Below are positions 50,394 to 58,423 of a stretch of DNA of 64,000 bases, in pieces. The stretch is taken from positions 1 through 64,000 of IMG/VR virus record IMGVR_UViG_3300024239_000014. One strand, 5' to 3'. The notes below the pieces were generated by a model. It was given only the letters and a program-made list of their open reading frames with translations. It was not told the DNA's origin and searched no databases. The position numbers and the translations under genes were made by a program. Numbering within the stretch: position 1 is the first letter of the stretch; the number at the start of each line of letters is the position of its first letter. This DNA comes from a virus.

Positions 50394-52436
50394 ATGAATC
50401 TGTTTGGACGCGAAGATGTCACCACTTGGGTCAGACATGCGTTTGTACTTCCACCACAAGCACTTGATGCCGTGGCACAACGTCGCCGGATTTACAGCGA
50501 CACGTCACTGAAGTTCACTGATACCTCACTAGGTGGTAACTTTTGTATTAACCCTCCGGCACAATTCACGCCCACTGCTGATCCGCGAATGAAGTCCTTC
50601 TGGACCACGACTACTGCCGATGGCATGGGTCGTTACTACAGTGAAGCAATTGACGATAATAACGTACTTGCTCATTTCCGTTTTGGAGTAGCCGAATTTA
50701 ACTCCATGCGGAACTTCTTCACTAACTTCTACGACTACGATGTTGGCTACATGGCACGTACAGGTCGTACCACGAATCTTGGGTTTGTATTAGGTAAATT
50801 GATCGGAACGGTTGTTGGTTGGCCGTTGGTTGGGATGTCGATTATCGGTAGAGCTTATCGCTTTGCTTTTGGTAAACCTGCATCCAAATACTACTACCTG
50901 AAACCCACGATGCCGGTGTACTGGAACGCTGTGAATGACATTGCCAATAACATGGCAGTAAACCTCGGTATCGTCGCTCCTTTGTGGCCGTCGGCTTACG
51001 ACGTTAGCAAGAACGCGGTCTTTAACCAGTCCGTTTCAACCGAACAGCAAAAACAGGCGCTGAATTCAATTATTCCCGATGTCTGGCGTGAGAACGGAAC
51101 GATCGATGTTTACGGTGTTGCCACCCGTGCTCAGCGCTTGTCAGCGTCTTTGAATGAACGCATCCTCGAAGCCTTGGGCGGTAGTTTAGAAGAAGCCAAC
51201 CAGCGCCAGCTGACGATGCGAGAGGCAATCGAGAAGATCAGGGACATCAAACAAGAATCGCTTCAAGAGCGAAAGGTTTCGCTTCGTGATTACTTGTCTA
51301 AGTACCTGCGACTGCAAGGTGCACAACCTACACACTCGCTTGTCGAACAGGACGCTGAAGGCGTCGATAAGGATACAGGCAAGATTGTCTATCGGTCGGA
51401 TACGATCAGTGACGCAGAAGCTTACCCGTCGTTCTACCCGAACAACGATGAAAGCAACAATGATACGTCCAATACAACCAATAGCGCCGCTGCGTTCCTT
51501 ATGGGCGAAGTTCGCGACGGGGCACAGTTCATCACCTACCGTATTGATAACCCCGGCAATACCGGCGAATCGTTTAACAACAGCACCCGTGAATCAGACA
51601 TTGCTTCGACGCTGAATGGGTTTTCTGGCGGGATGAAGAACACGCGCTTCTCGTTGATGGACGGCCAGATCGCCGGTCTTCGTGATATTCCGGTAGTGGG
51701 GGACATGATTGTTGGGGCGATGGAACAGGTCAAAGGGGTGATTACCGGCGCAATTGCTGGTGCTAAGCTCGATGGTCTGCTGGGCCTGGCTGGTTCTGCA
51801 TTTGTTGACATCCCCAAACACTGGGAATCTTCAACGGCAAACATGCCACGCGCCGAGTTCACCATTCCGCTACGGTCTCCTTACGGTAATGATGCTTCGC
51901 GGTATCAGGCGATCTTGTTGCCAATCGCTACGCTGCTAGCAGCAGCCTTACCGATGGCTACCGGTGGTGCTTCCTACACAAGTCCGTTCCTCTGCGAATG
52001 TTACGTACAAGGTCGTTGCCAGATTCGTCTGGGGATGATTGAATCGTTAACGTTCACCCGTGGTACCGGTAACCAAGGCTGGACTCCCGATGGCAAGTTC
52101 CTAGGTGTCGACGTTACTGTTTCTGTGGTCGATATGTCATCGATCTTGACAGTACCAGTCGGGTCGGCAATGTCACCAACAGACCTGCTTGATCCAGATG
52201 CACTCGTAGCAAAGATCCTGGGCGAAGATTCGCCTTGGCATGATTACTTGGCAGTATTGACCAGTATGTCGTTGTCAAGTCAGATCTACCAGTTTCCTAA
52301 GCTGATGAGGAACATTACTCGGTTTGGTGCCAACTGGGATGCGTTTTGGTCGGTATCGCACGGAGCGAACTGGTTACGTGGAACCTGGCCAGTTTCAACA
52401 TTGTCGAACTTCTTCAAAACTGCTGAACGAATGTGA
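50394..52436 (+). CDS. Virion structural protein, probable tail/baseplate component (phiKZ gp182-like position), 680 aa
   Basis: ATG 50394 with TGAGGT upstream. Two hydrophobic Gly-rich segments (LGKLIGTVVGWPLVGMSIIG near residue 140 and IVGAMEQVKGVITGAIAGAK near 445) and a C-terminal beta-rich region (GRCQIRLGMIESLTFTRGTG, LGVDVTVSVVDMSSILTV) that resembles baseplate or tail-hub type strands. No enzyme motif. It follows the giant transglycosylase protein, probably sharing late expression. Confidence 0.75.
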   Translation: MNLFGREDVTTWVRHAFVLPPQALDAVAQRRRIYSDTSLKFTDTSLGGNFCINPPAQFTPTADPRMKSFWTTTTADGMGRYYSEAIDDNNVLAHFRFGVAEFNSMRNFFTNFYDYDVGYMARTGRTTNLGFVLGKLIGTVVGWPLVGMSIIGRAYRFAFGKPASKYYYLKPTMPVYWNAVNDIANNMAVNLGIVAPLWPSAYDVSKNAVFNQSVSTEQQKQALNSIIPDVWRENGTIDVYGVATRAQRLSASLNERILEALGGSLEEANQRQLTMREAIEKIRDIKQESLQERKVSLRDYLSKYLRLQGAQPTHSLVEQDAEGVDKDTGKIVYRSDTISDAEAYPSFYPNNDESNNDTSNTTNSAAAFLMGEVRDGAQFITYRIDNPGNTGESFNNSTRESDIASTLNGFSGGMKNTRFSLMDGQIAGLRDIPVVGDMIVGAMEQVKGVITGAIAGAKLDGLLGLAGSAFVDIPKHWESSTANMPRAEFTIPLRSPYGNDASRYQAILLPIATLLAAALPMATGGASYTSPFLCECYVQGRCQIRLGMIESLTFTRGTGNQGWTPDGKFLGVDVTVSVVDMSSILTVPVGSAMSPTDLLDPDALVAKILGEDSPWHDYLAVLTSMSLSSQIYQFPKLMRNITRFGANWDAFWSVSHGANWLRGTWPVSTLSNFFKTAERM

Positions 52437-52446
52437 TTGTGGCATA

Positions 52447-52472
52447 GAGGGAGGGCCATTCGGCCCTCCCTC
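52447..52472. terminator. 11-bp hairpin between convergent genes
   Basis: Perfect stem GAGGGAGGGCC/GGCCCTCCCTC with loop ATTC. Left flank GGCATA gives minus-strand tail TATGCCAC; right tail TTATTTCGC serves the rightward gene. Confidence 0.85.
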
Positions 52473-53474
52473 TTATTTCGCATCTACGGTCAACCACTTC
52501 CCAGCAGGTGATTGTGGGAAATGCTGCCTTATCATCGTTCTCAGTTGATTGGTGGGGTATGATTTTGCAATCATGGCCTCGGTGCGGTAAATCCCAGCCT
52601 GTGTGAACACCGCCAAGGTGTCTTCACTGGCATGAGCAAAATAACCGATAAAACTAATCGGTTCGCCGAGACGGTCACGTCGACTCCATTCGGGATCCAG
52701 GCTGTCGAAGAGCTCAATCAACTCGTTGTAAATTGATCCATAGTTCGGCGTCTCGTCTTCCTCAGTTTTCAGACGGAACCCGGCCATAATCAATTGAACG
52801 ATGTTAGGTAGGCGAGCGTACATTTCAGCCGCGCCAATCCAACCGCGAATCTTTCGGAGGTTGGGTAAGTCACCTGCCCGTGCTACTCGTTCGAGGTTGG
52901 CAATCAGAGCCTTCTTCTTGGCCTTATCGTCATCGATCTTTTCAAGCAGCTTGTCGATGGCTTCGGGAAGTTCCAATTCAATGGCCAAACCAATCAAGCT
53001 GCCGATCATGGCGACATTGACGTAATCGTCCACCACCGGCGGTAGTAAGTCAGACTTCAACAAGTCATTGACAAACTCGGTAAATTCGCTGGCGCTGCCG
53101 GTAATATCACCACCAAATCCAACGCCTGTGGCATCGCTGGCAATATCAAGCATCTGTCGCTTGAAATCGTCCATGAATGCGCGTTTGGATGAAAGATCAA
53201 TCCCAGCGGCGCGTTCAGCTCGCCGACCAATTGCGTTTTGATTGCCCTTGATTGCACCATCTTCGATGTCAATCAAATCGACTAGGTCGGATAACGACGT
53301 ATTATCACCCTTTAGACGGGAGAGCATGTCGTTCGATCCCTGTGTTACCGACGACACATAATCGTTCAGTAACGCATCACTCCCGCTTTCGGCTTTATAG
53401 ACATCGGTAACTTTAAGCTGTTCGTCACCGCCGCCGCCAAAGACGGTACTCACAATCGTTGGTCGGTTGGCCAT
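52473..53474 (-). CDS. Probable virion or assembly protein, 333 aa
   Basis: Not recognised. ATG 53474 with a weak AGTAGGTG upstream. N-terminus MANRPTIVSTVFGGGGDEQ, then long helical stretches (LLEKIDDDKAKKKALIANLE). A conserved-looking VNVAMIGSLIGLAIELELPE could be an amphipathic or membrane-proximal helix. It is convergent with the 680-residue structural gene. A position equivalent to phiKZ gp183 suggests a virion role, but this is gene-order inference. Confidence 0.7.
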   Translation of the reverse strand: MANRPTIVSTVFGGGGDEQLKVTDVYKAESGSDALLNDYVSSVTQGSNDMLSRLKGDNTSLSDLVDLIDIEDGAIKGNQNAIGRRAERAAGIDLSSKRAFMDDFKRQMLDIASDATGVGFGGDITGSASEFTEFVNDLLKSDLLPPVVDDYVNVAMIGSLIGLAIELELPEAIDKLLEKIDDDKAKKKALIANLERVARAGDLPNLRKIRGWIGAAEMYARLPNIVQLIMAGFRLKTEEDETPNYGSIYNELIELFDSLDPEWSRRDRLGEPISFIGYFAHASEDTLAVFTQAGIYRTEAMIAKSYPTNQLRTMIRQHFPQSPAGKWLTVDAK

Positions 53475-53519
53475 AGCACCTACTCGTTAGTAACATTCCA
53501 TACGATGAACACGTGTAAA

Positions 53520-53813
53520 CTACCATCGTTTTCTAGGAGCCATCAGTTCGTCGGTACGCAGCAAATACGGTGGGTAGTCTCTTTCACGAACGTTGATGAC
53601 TTCATGCTCGCGTCGAAAGTCGTATTCCATTTTGGTAGGCGGTCCCTGAATGGTCATGCGATAACTGCGTTCTTTCTGTGCCGCGACCATCGCCTCTTTT
53701 TCTTTTTCGTTTCTAGCTTCGGGTAAATGACCGTAATGACCACTCCAGTTAACCGATGTTTCTACATACCCTTTTTCGAGTCTGCTGCTGTAAGCCAGAT
53801 AGTCCGATTCCAT
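53520..53813 (-). CDS. Small charged protein, 97 aa
   Basis: Not recognised. ATG 53813 has GGAGGT five bases upstream; an open frame extends upstream through the terminator hairpin at 53837-53865 and is not credible. Begins MESDYLAYSSRLEKGYVE; many Glu, Arg and Tyr residues (ARNEKEKEAMVAAQKERSYR) and a basic end APRKRW. Mostly helical. Confidence 0.65.
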   Translation of the reverse strand: MESDYLAYSSRLEKGYVETSVNWSGHYGHLPEARNEKEKEAMVAAQKERSYRMTIQGPPTKMEYDFRREHEVINVRERDYPPYLLRTDELMAPRKRW

Positions 53814-53836
53814 AAAGCACCTCCAGTTGAACAAAA

Positions 53837-53865
53837 AAAACAGGGAGGTCGCTCCTCCCTGTTTT
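53837..53865 (-). terminator. Intrinsic terminator with eight-T tract
   Basis: Stem AAAACAGGGAGG/CCTCCCTGTTTT, loop TCGCT, followed on the minus strand by a T-run. It ends the 53869-54291 gene. It is symmetrical enough to work both ways. Confidence 0.85.
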
Positions 53866-53868
53866 GCC

Positions 53869-54291
53869 TTACTCGTCTTCTTGCTCGAGTTCGCGTGTAA
53901 TGTCCAATGCATTGCCATCCAATTTATTCACAACATCAAACCCGCGTTTACGGATGACGTTGCCACGTTTATAGTGGACTTCAAACCGAATGTAAGGTAC
54001 TGCATAAGACAACAACCGCAACGCCCTGATAAACGATTTCCACGTCATCGTGTTGCTGAGTAACGCTTTGTTCAGGTTCCCAGCAGCAGTCGATCGATCC
54101 TTTGAAGTGGCAGCCACCCCGTTAGCAGGGTCTTCCACAAACTGTTTCATTAGCGTGCGCCAATAAAACGGATCGATTCGTAAATCCGCCAGGATGGCAC
54201 GAAAGGTTCGCGCCAGGTGATCGTTTGCCCGACTCTCACCTTTGTCGGTGGTCATTAAAATGTCCAACCGTTCAGATTTGTCGTCACGCAT
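53869..54291 (-). CDS. Conserved-looking phage protein with NLNKALL...MTWK motif, 140 aa
   Basis: ATG 54291 has AGGTGGAG seven bases upstream and overlaps the stop of 54284-54799 by 8 bases. Residues ~30-110 contain RANDHLARTFRAILADLRID, GNLNKALLSNTMTWKSFIRA and a final strand RFEVHYKRG. I recall similar NLNK...MTWKxFxK blocks in small proteins of many large phages. Their function is unknown to me; the basic helical nature suggests nucleic-acid or assembly binding. The acidic tail ends ITRELEQEDE. Confidence 0.65.
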   Translation of the reverse strand: MRDDKSERLDILMTTDKGESRANDHLARTFRAILADLRIDPFYWRTLMKQFVEDPANGVAATSKDRSTAAGNLNKALLSNTMTWKSFIRALRLLSYAVPYIRFEVHYKRGNVIRKRGFDVVNKLDGNALDITRELEQEDE

Positions 54292-54799
54292 ACGCCAACT
54301 CCACCTGGTACAGGACCAGCAACAATTGGTGCAGGTCATTACAAACGCCCCGTAGGCTGCGGTCGTAATAACTGATTTTGTCCTGCCGTGTTAACTGAGC
54401 ACTGCGGTAAACCGTTACCAGCTTATCCAGTTTTTGCGATAACAATGGAAGGTATCCAGTCATCGAAATGTACCGGGTGTTTGCCACGAACCACTCTTCG
54501 AAGTAGAGGCTCTGCTTTAACTGGTTCAGATACGATGTGCTGATAACTGCGTCTTCGCCAATACAACTCGTGAAGACATCAAGGGTTTCAAGTAAGCTGG
54601 AGGGCGAATGGTAATACTGGCCTGAAATGCGTCCATCTGCAGGCGTGTATACCTTCGCGATATTAACTCGATCAAGCAGACCCCAGTGACGATACAATTG
54701 CAGTAGCGTCGGTCTTTGAAGCTCTTTCAAGCTTTCAAATTCTTTTAGCATTGCATGCCGCCTCCGTTGTCGCTTAAAGCGCTCGATTAAAGATCTCAT
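54284..54799 (-). CDS. Hypothetical protein, 171 aa
   Basis: Not recognised. ATG 54799 with GGAGTT upstream. N-terminus very basic (MRSLIERFKRQRRRHAMLKE), then helices (LKELQRPTLLQLYRHWGLLD) and an aromatic middle. C-terminal helices (SLRGVCNDLHQLLLVLYQVE) are Leu-rich. The basic N-terminus suggests nucleic-acid binding. It precedes and overlaps the 140-residue gene. Confidence 0.65.
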   Translation of the reverse strand: MRSLIERFKRQRRRHAMLKEFESLKELQRPTLLQLYRHWGLLDRVNIAKVYTPADGRISGQYYHSPSSLLETLDVFTSCIGEDAVISTSYLNQLKQSLYFEEWFVANTRYISMTGYLPLLSQKLDKLVTVYRSAQLTRQDKISYYDRSLRGVCNDLHQLLLVLYQVELAYA

Positions 54800-54978
54800 G
54801 AGAACTCCGTTAATCCAGCAGACCAGGTTACCGGTATGGTCTGTTAGACAGTGATGATCCTTAGACGTCCATCGACTTGGCCGAGTCGTTTGGAATATGG
54901 GCGTTTTCGGTCCATTCTGATGATATGAGTCTATTATTCCTTTCGATTCGTCGAAAGAGGGCGGTTAGGAGGTATACG

Positions 54979-55380
54979 ATGGCCCTTTTTAACAATGATG
55001 GAGAAGCGCTGGCGTATACGCAGTCCCTACGTAAACGCCTCGTAGAAGAATGTTTAATCACCGACGGTAAGCTACCTGGCCATGAAGAAGGTCAGGCTAT
55101 GCTCCTGAAAGTTCTCGGTGATATGGACAAACAAACCCTCGTTCTGAAGAAGATCGAGGTGGATGCAGGTAATGCCGACGCCGACCGCCAAGCTGCATTG
55201 ATGGTTGCTCAAATCAATCGCGGCGTTACCAGTAGCCCATTCTTCTCGGCAGAATACACTCGTTCCGCTCCGCAGCCGGAACTCGAAATTCCGATTCCAG
55301 AAGCAGTGGAAGAGTCTGTTATGGCTATCGGTATTTCTACCGAACGCTACGAAGATTTCTGTGATCGTGCTGGTGACTGA
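54979..55380 (+). CDS. Candidate terminase small subunit-like protein, 133 aa
   Basis: ATG 54979 with AGGAGG six bases upstream; an earlier frame start lacks a site. Residues 10-75 read AYTQSLRKRLVEECLITDGK and then LPGHEEGQAMLLKVLGDMDK followed by QTLVLKKIEVDAGNAD. This resembles the pattern R...L...G.P...(x)LL.(A/V)L..MD...L..(K)I..D.. that I associate with small terminase-like proteins of T4-related phages. The C-terminus is acidic and Pro-rich. Small terminases bind packaging DNA and regulate TerL. The match is by eye and tentative; a small unrelated virion factor is possible. Confidence 0.5.
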   Translation: MALFNNDGEALAYTQSLRKRLVEECLITDGKLPGHEEGQAMLLKVLGDMDKQTLVLKKIEVDAGNADADRQAALMVAQINRGVTSSPFFSAEYTRSAPQPELEIPIPEAVEESVMAIGISTERYEDFCDRAGD

Positions 55381-55394
55381 TCCTTGGGACATAA

Positions 55395-55416
55395 GGGGAG
55401 GGCGAATGCCCTCCCT
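55395..55416. terminator. Hairpin between convergent genes with both CATA and TATG flanks
   Basis: Stem GGGAGGGC/GCCCTCCC with loop GAAT; left flank GACATAAG, right flank CTCTATGCCGC. Confidence 0.8.
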
Positions 55417-55430
55417 CTATGCCGCGGGTT

Positions 55431-56141
55431 TTACCCCAAGGGCTTTACGCACCATTCGTAGACAGGTAGACACCGGAGTTTCATCCGACCTTCCCACGAT
55501 GCTTCAATCACCCGAAAAGCTGGAATCTCTTTTACCAGTTTCAGGTTTTCTTCTGGGGGTGAAGAATACATGCTAATCAACTCCGGTGCGACCACAGTAG
55601 TCCTAAGCATGTACACCTGTTCAAAGTCATCGGCAAAACGTTTTAACCAGCCGAAGAGATCGTAGATGAACATTAAGTCCCATTGCTCCGTAGCCGCTTT
55701 CGGGTGGAGAAAATCAATGGGATTAAAGATAGCATCAACCGTCACATGCATCGGCATCATCGAAGCAACAGCATCTACCACCGCACGACGTTCATCGAGG
55801 TTGCATTCGTACGGCCAGAAGTTGATATCGATGTTCACTTTCTTGGTCGCGCCAGCATCGCTATCGAGCGCCCAGTTAATGGATAACACGGACTCCCACA
55901 ACACTTCTGCAATGCACGTCCGCACTGCTTGTGCCAGGTGTCGATAACCACGCCCCTGCCAGGCCTTTACCCAGTCTTCACGGGTAACCTTAGACCCTAA
56001 CAGTGACCAGTCGTCAGACAGTCGTGTCCGGTATACGTCGGGTAACTTTTCTTCCACGAATTCTGGATCAAGCTCGTGTAGGATAGGTAGTCGCGTATCC
56101 ATCAAACTGTCGAGATCGACATAGATACGGTGGCAAGCCAT
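55431..56141 (-). CDS. Hypothetical protein, 236 aa
   Basis: Not recognised. ATG 56141 with AAGGA upstream. Begins MACHRIYVDLDSLMDTRLPI; Trp-rich (EDWVKAWQGRGYRHLAQAVR), then NIDINFWPYECNLDERRAVV and a C-terminal Cys/Trp end. The early DLDSLMDTR might suggest a phosphohydrolase-like D-x-D, but no further motif supports this. It is the last gene of a minus-strand run starting at 59857. Confidence 0.68.
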   Translation of the reverse strand: MACHRIYVDLDSLMDTRLPILHELDPEFVEEKLPDVYRTRLSDDWSLLGSKVTREDWVKAWQGRGYRHLAQAVRTCIAEVLWESVLSINWALDSDAGATKKVNIDINFWPYECNLDERRAVVDAVASMMPMHVTVDAIFNPIDFLHPKAATEQWDLMFIYDLFGWLKRFADDFEQVYMLRTTVVAPELISMYSSPPEENLKLVKEIPAFRVIEASWEGRMKLRCLPVYEWCVKPLG

Positions 56142-56150
56142 GTGTGGTCC

Positions 56151-56633
56151 TTATCGCCGCTTGGGGTCGGGGAGGCGGATAGTGAGTGTGTGCATGATGT
56201 AGATCGGCAGCAACCAGATATTGGCTGACAACGTGTCAATCCCTGTCTGGAGCTTAGGAATCAGAAACAGTGACTCACGTGGAATCGCAGTTCGCTCATC
56301 GTGCAACGAAACAATGTTGCTGGCAAATGTGGCGATGAATGCTACTTTACTGTCTTCATCATTGAACGACCGTTGCAGGAGCTCGGTCGTAACACTCAAG
56401 ATGAAGTTAGCGGCAAAGGTGTCTTCTGCAAAATACCGCGCCCAGATATCGCGTGCAACGCCATTGCCCAGCAACTGCCAATCAGTCACGTTATTGGACA
56501 GATTGAGATACAGCTTCAAGAAGTCGGTGTACATATCCGGATCAGTTGCTGCATACCAACGACTTTTGCGTTCGATGATCTCTGCCATGGTTTTGCGGAG
56601 CAATTCCACAGTGTCAGTGTAATCCAAGAACAT
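56151..56633 (-). CDS. Hypothetical protein, 160 aa
   Basis: Not recognised. ATG 56633 with AAGGAA upstream. Almost entirely helical, with hydrophobic helices (FILSVTTELLQRSF, VAFIATFASNIVSL, WLLPIYIMHTLTIRL). The last could be membrane-associated. Follows the beta C-terminal gene by 9 bases, so it is co-transcribed with it. Confidence 0.65.
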   Translation of the reverse strand: MFLDYTDTVELLRKTMAEIIERKSRWYAATDPDMYTDFLKLYLNLSNNVTDWQLLGNGVARDIWARYFAEDTFAANFILSVTTELLQRSFNDEDSKVAFIATFASNIVSLHDERTAIPRESLFLIPKLQTGIDTLSANIWLLPIYIMHTLTIRLPDPKRR

Positions 56634-56642
56634 AGCCGTTCC

Positions 56643-57317
56643 TTACAAGTTATTATCCAGATGCTGCGCCTTCAGGTACGTCGACAGCACTTCCGATGAC
56701 TTCGCCCGAGAACCGAGCTCCCGCAACTCAGCTACGGTAGCGACACCGCGTTCGTAAATCATCCGGTTTGACGCATCAAAGGCAGTACCGTCCCCACCAC
56801 GTACCTTCAACAATTCAAAGGCCGCACTCTTCAGACCACGCGACTCCAGGATCAGTGCCTGAGGGAAACTGATGCTACTGCCTTTAGAATCACCGGTGGG
56901 TTGTCCGGTCATGGTGTCAATGTGCGAGTTGTCGCTTGCCAGCGACCCTTTCTTTCGCTGGATCTGACTTTGACGACGGGTTGGCAATGTGAGGATCAGT
57001 GCCGGTTTGTTCGTGAAGGTGTCAATCCCTGTTGCTGGGTCGGTGAACTTCACACGTTCCCAGAACTTGATCCCCATGCTTTCACCGATATCCAACAACT
57101 CTTCAACACCCAGATGGGCTTCGCTGTTTGGCAGAGTAATTCGAAGATGATGTTTGCCATTTTGAAAATCGGTCATCAGAGCTTCGAACTGCTGATCGGT
57201 CAGGCGATCGAGCTGAGTTCGCGTTAGAGCTGCGTTGGGGGTATTGGGAGCGCACCTTTCCATCAGGCTGACGAAGTATTGGGTTGCCTTCTCCCGACGT
57301 TCTTTGAGGTTTTTCAT
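56643..57317 (-). CDS. RNA polymerase beta subunit C-terminal fragment (phiKZ gp149-like)
   Basis: 224 residues from ATG 57317 (GAAGGAAA upstream). Residues ~105-195 parallel the C-terminal part of bacterial beta: NKPALILTLPTRRQSQ with TGQPTGDSKGSSISFPQALI matches the segment YMLKLNHLV...[20 protein letters not shown], and the following ESRGLKSAAFELLKV matches ALEAYGAAYTLQEMLTV. It supplies the beta C-terminal region missing from the intron-split beta gene 15 kb to the left. It lies near UvsX and RNase H, as in phiKZ gp149-gp155. Assigning it to the virion enzyme follows phiKZ precedent. Confidence 0.8.
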   Translation of the reverse strand: MKNLKERREKATQYFVSLMERCAPNTPNAALTRTQLDRLTDQQFEALMTDFQNGKHHLRITLPNSEAHLGVEELLDIGESMGIKFWERVKFTDPATGIDTFTNKPALILTLPTRRQSQIQRKKGSLASDNSHIDTMTGQPTGDSKGSSISFPQALILESRGLKSAAFELLKVRGGDGTAFDASNRMIYERGVATVAELRELGSRAKSSEVLSTYLKAQHLDNNL

Positions 57318-57708
57318 GAATGCTTTCCTTCAAAACAGATTCAGGTGGGATGGAAACACACACCCGTAGGTTTGCTTCTTTAGCACGCCGGATCAGTGCA
57401 TCGGTACCACGGTGCTTGGTATCCCAGATCGCGATCAGGTGAGTAGCATAATCTACCGCTTCCTCATCGCGTTCAATGGGTGCCATTTTGTCGTGGGTCT
57501 CCCAATCAAGCTCGATGATCTTGTATGCGTAATCATTTTGCTTGGCGTACGAACATGCTAGTTCATGCACCCCGCCTTCAGCATACATCACTAACTCCAC
57601 AACGCTCTTATCGAACGCCGATAACAAATCATCGAGCTCAGCAAAGACGTACTCACGATTCTTGATCTGCGGTGGCCCGGCTACAATGAAGCGGTACTTG
57701 GCTAGCAT
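57103..57708 (-). CDS. SLOG/DUF2493-like nucleotide-binding protein, 201 aa
   Basis: ATG 57708 has AAGGGGG upstream. The first ~115 residues show the YspA/SLOG pattern: N-terminal strand RFIVAGPPQI, ELVMYAEGGVHELACSYAKQ (glycine-rich nucleotide loop), and ATHLIAIWDTKHRGTDALIR, a typical GT(D/S) end of the Rossmannoid domain. Such proteins bind or process NAD-derived or nucleotide ligands in stress and conflict systems. After ~125 residues the chain becomes Ser/Arg/Asn-rich where it overlaps the beta C-terminal gene by 215 bases; this tail may be disordered or due to a lost stop. Confidence 0.72.
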   Translation of the reverse strand: MLAKYRFIVAGPPQIKNREYVFAELDDLLSAFDKSVVELVMYAEGGVHELACSYAKQNDYAYKIIELDWETHDKMAPIERDEEAVDYATHLIAIWDTKHRGTDALIRRAKEANLRVCVSIPPESVLKESIHEKPQRTSGEGNPILRQPDGKVRSQYPQRSSNANSARSPDRSAVRSSDDRFSKWQTSSSNYSAKQRSPSGC

Positions 57709-58132
57709 GTGAGCCCCCTTGGACCCAGCGTTTGCGTTCGTTTTCGCGGTGAGCGAGGACTTGTCTGGCGATTTCGATAGATTCATCACACCCTCCGATA
57801 ACCACCAGCTCGCCATCCGCCATGACGCGTACAAGGGAAATCGATGACCCGTCGGGTAGATCTTTGTAGATCGTCACTGCTTCCCAGTAGGTACTGTCTT
57901 CGATGGCAGCGCATACTGCTTCGGACGACTTCGCAGTACTTTGGAAGAAAATACTGCGGACGCACGCACCGAGGATGACAGAAACAATCAGAATTGGACC
58001 GACATGTATCGCCACTCGTAGCAAACGTTCCGGTTCCATCGTCGGCAGTGCTACGAACAGACTTACCAGCAACACCACCAACATAAACGAAGCCGCAACT
58101 ACAGTAACGGTGTTATTTGGATGTTGATTCAT
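57653..58132 (-). CDS. Two-helix membrane protein, 159 aa
   Basis: Starts at ATG 58132, overlapping the previous gene's stop as ATGA. Two membrane segments (TVVAASFMLVVLLVSLFVAL at ~9-29 and HVGPILIVSVILGACVRSIF at ~43-63) and a soluble C-terminal domain (SLVRVMADGELVVIGGCDES). The 3' end overlaps the SLOG gene by 56 bases. Membrane pairing with a SLOG protein is a recurring theme in nucleotide-sensing effector systems, so the pair is notable. Its own function is unknown. Confidence 0.7.
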   Translation of the reverse strand: MNQHPNNTVTVVAASFMLVVLLVSLFVALPTMEPERLLRVAIHVGPILIVSVILGACVRSIFFQSTAKSSEAVCAAIEDSTYWEAVTIYKDLPDGSSISLVRVMADGELVVIGGCDESIEIARQVLAHRENERKRWVQGGSHASQVPLHCSRATADQES

Positions 58133-58416
58133 TGCGGTAGTCCATTATTTACCATAAACGGGATGATGGAAAGTTCGACCTGTTGAAGCCAACGGTCGTA
58201 GTCTTCACCCACATTCAGAATTTCGCGTAAATCTCGGGTATCTTGACCAGGTACCCGCCCTAACTGAATTCGCAGCATTCCGTTGGCGTATTGCCAGTCA
58301 CCTTGACGACTCACGGTTCGGGTCGGGCACAAGGCCCGCCACCGGTTTGCTGCGTCAGTGTTCAGGCGGTCCAACGCAGCTGCGACATCATCAATCGCAT
58401 TGCGTGTAAGTTCCAT
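58129..58416 (-). CDS. Hypothetical protein, 95 aa
   Basis: Not recognised. ATG 58416 with GAGGA upstream, 7 bases after the UvsX-like stop. Helical N-terminus (RNAIDDVAAALDRLNTDAAN), a Trp/Gly-rich turn (SRQGDWQYANGMLRIQ), and a helical end. Co-transcribed with UvsX and the membrane protein. Confidence 0.65.
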   Translation of the reverse strand: MELTRNAIDDVAAALDRLNTDAANRWRALCPTRTVSRQGDWQYANGMLRIQLGRVPGQDTRDLREILNVGEDYDRWLQQVELSIIPFMVNNGLPQ

Positions 58417-58423
58417 AACGTCC

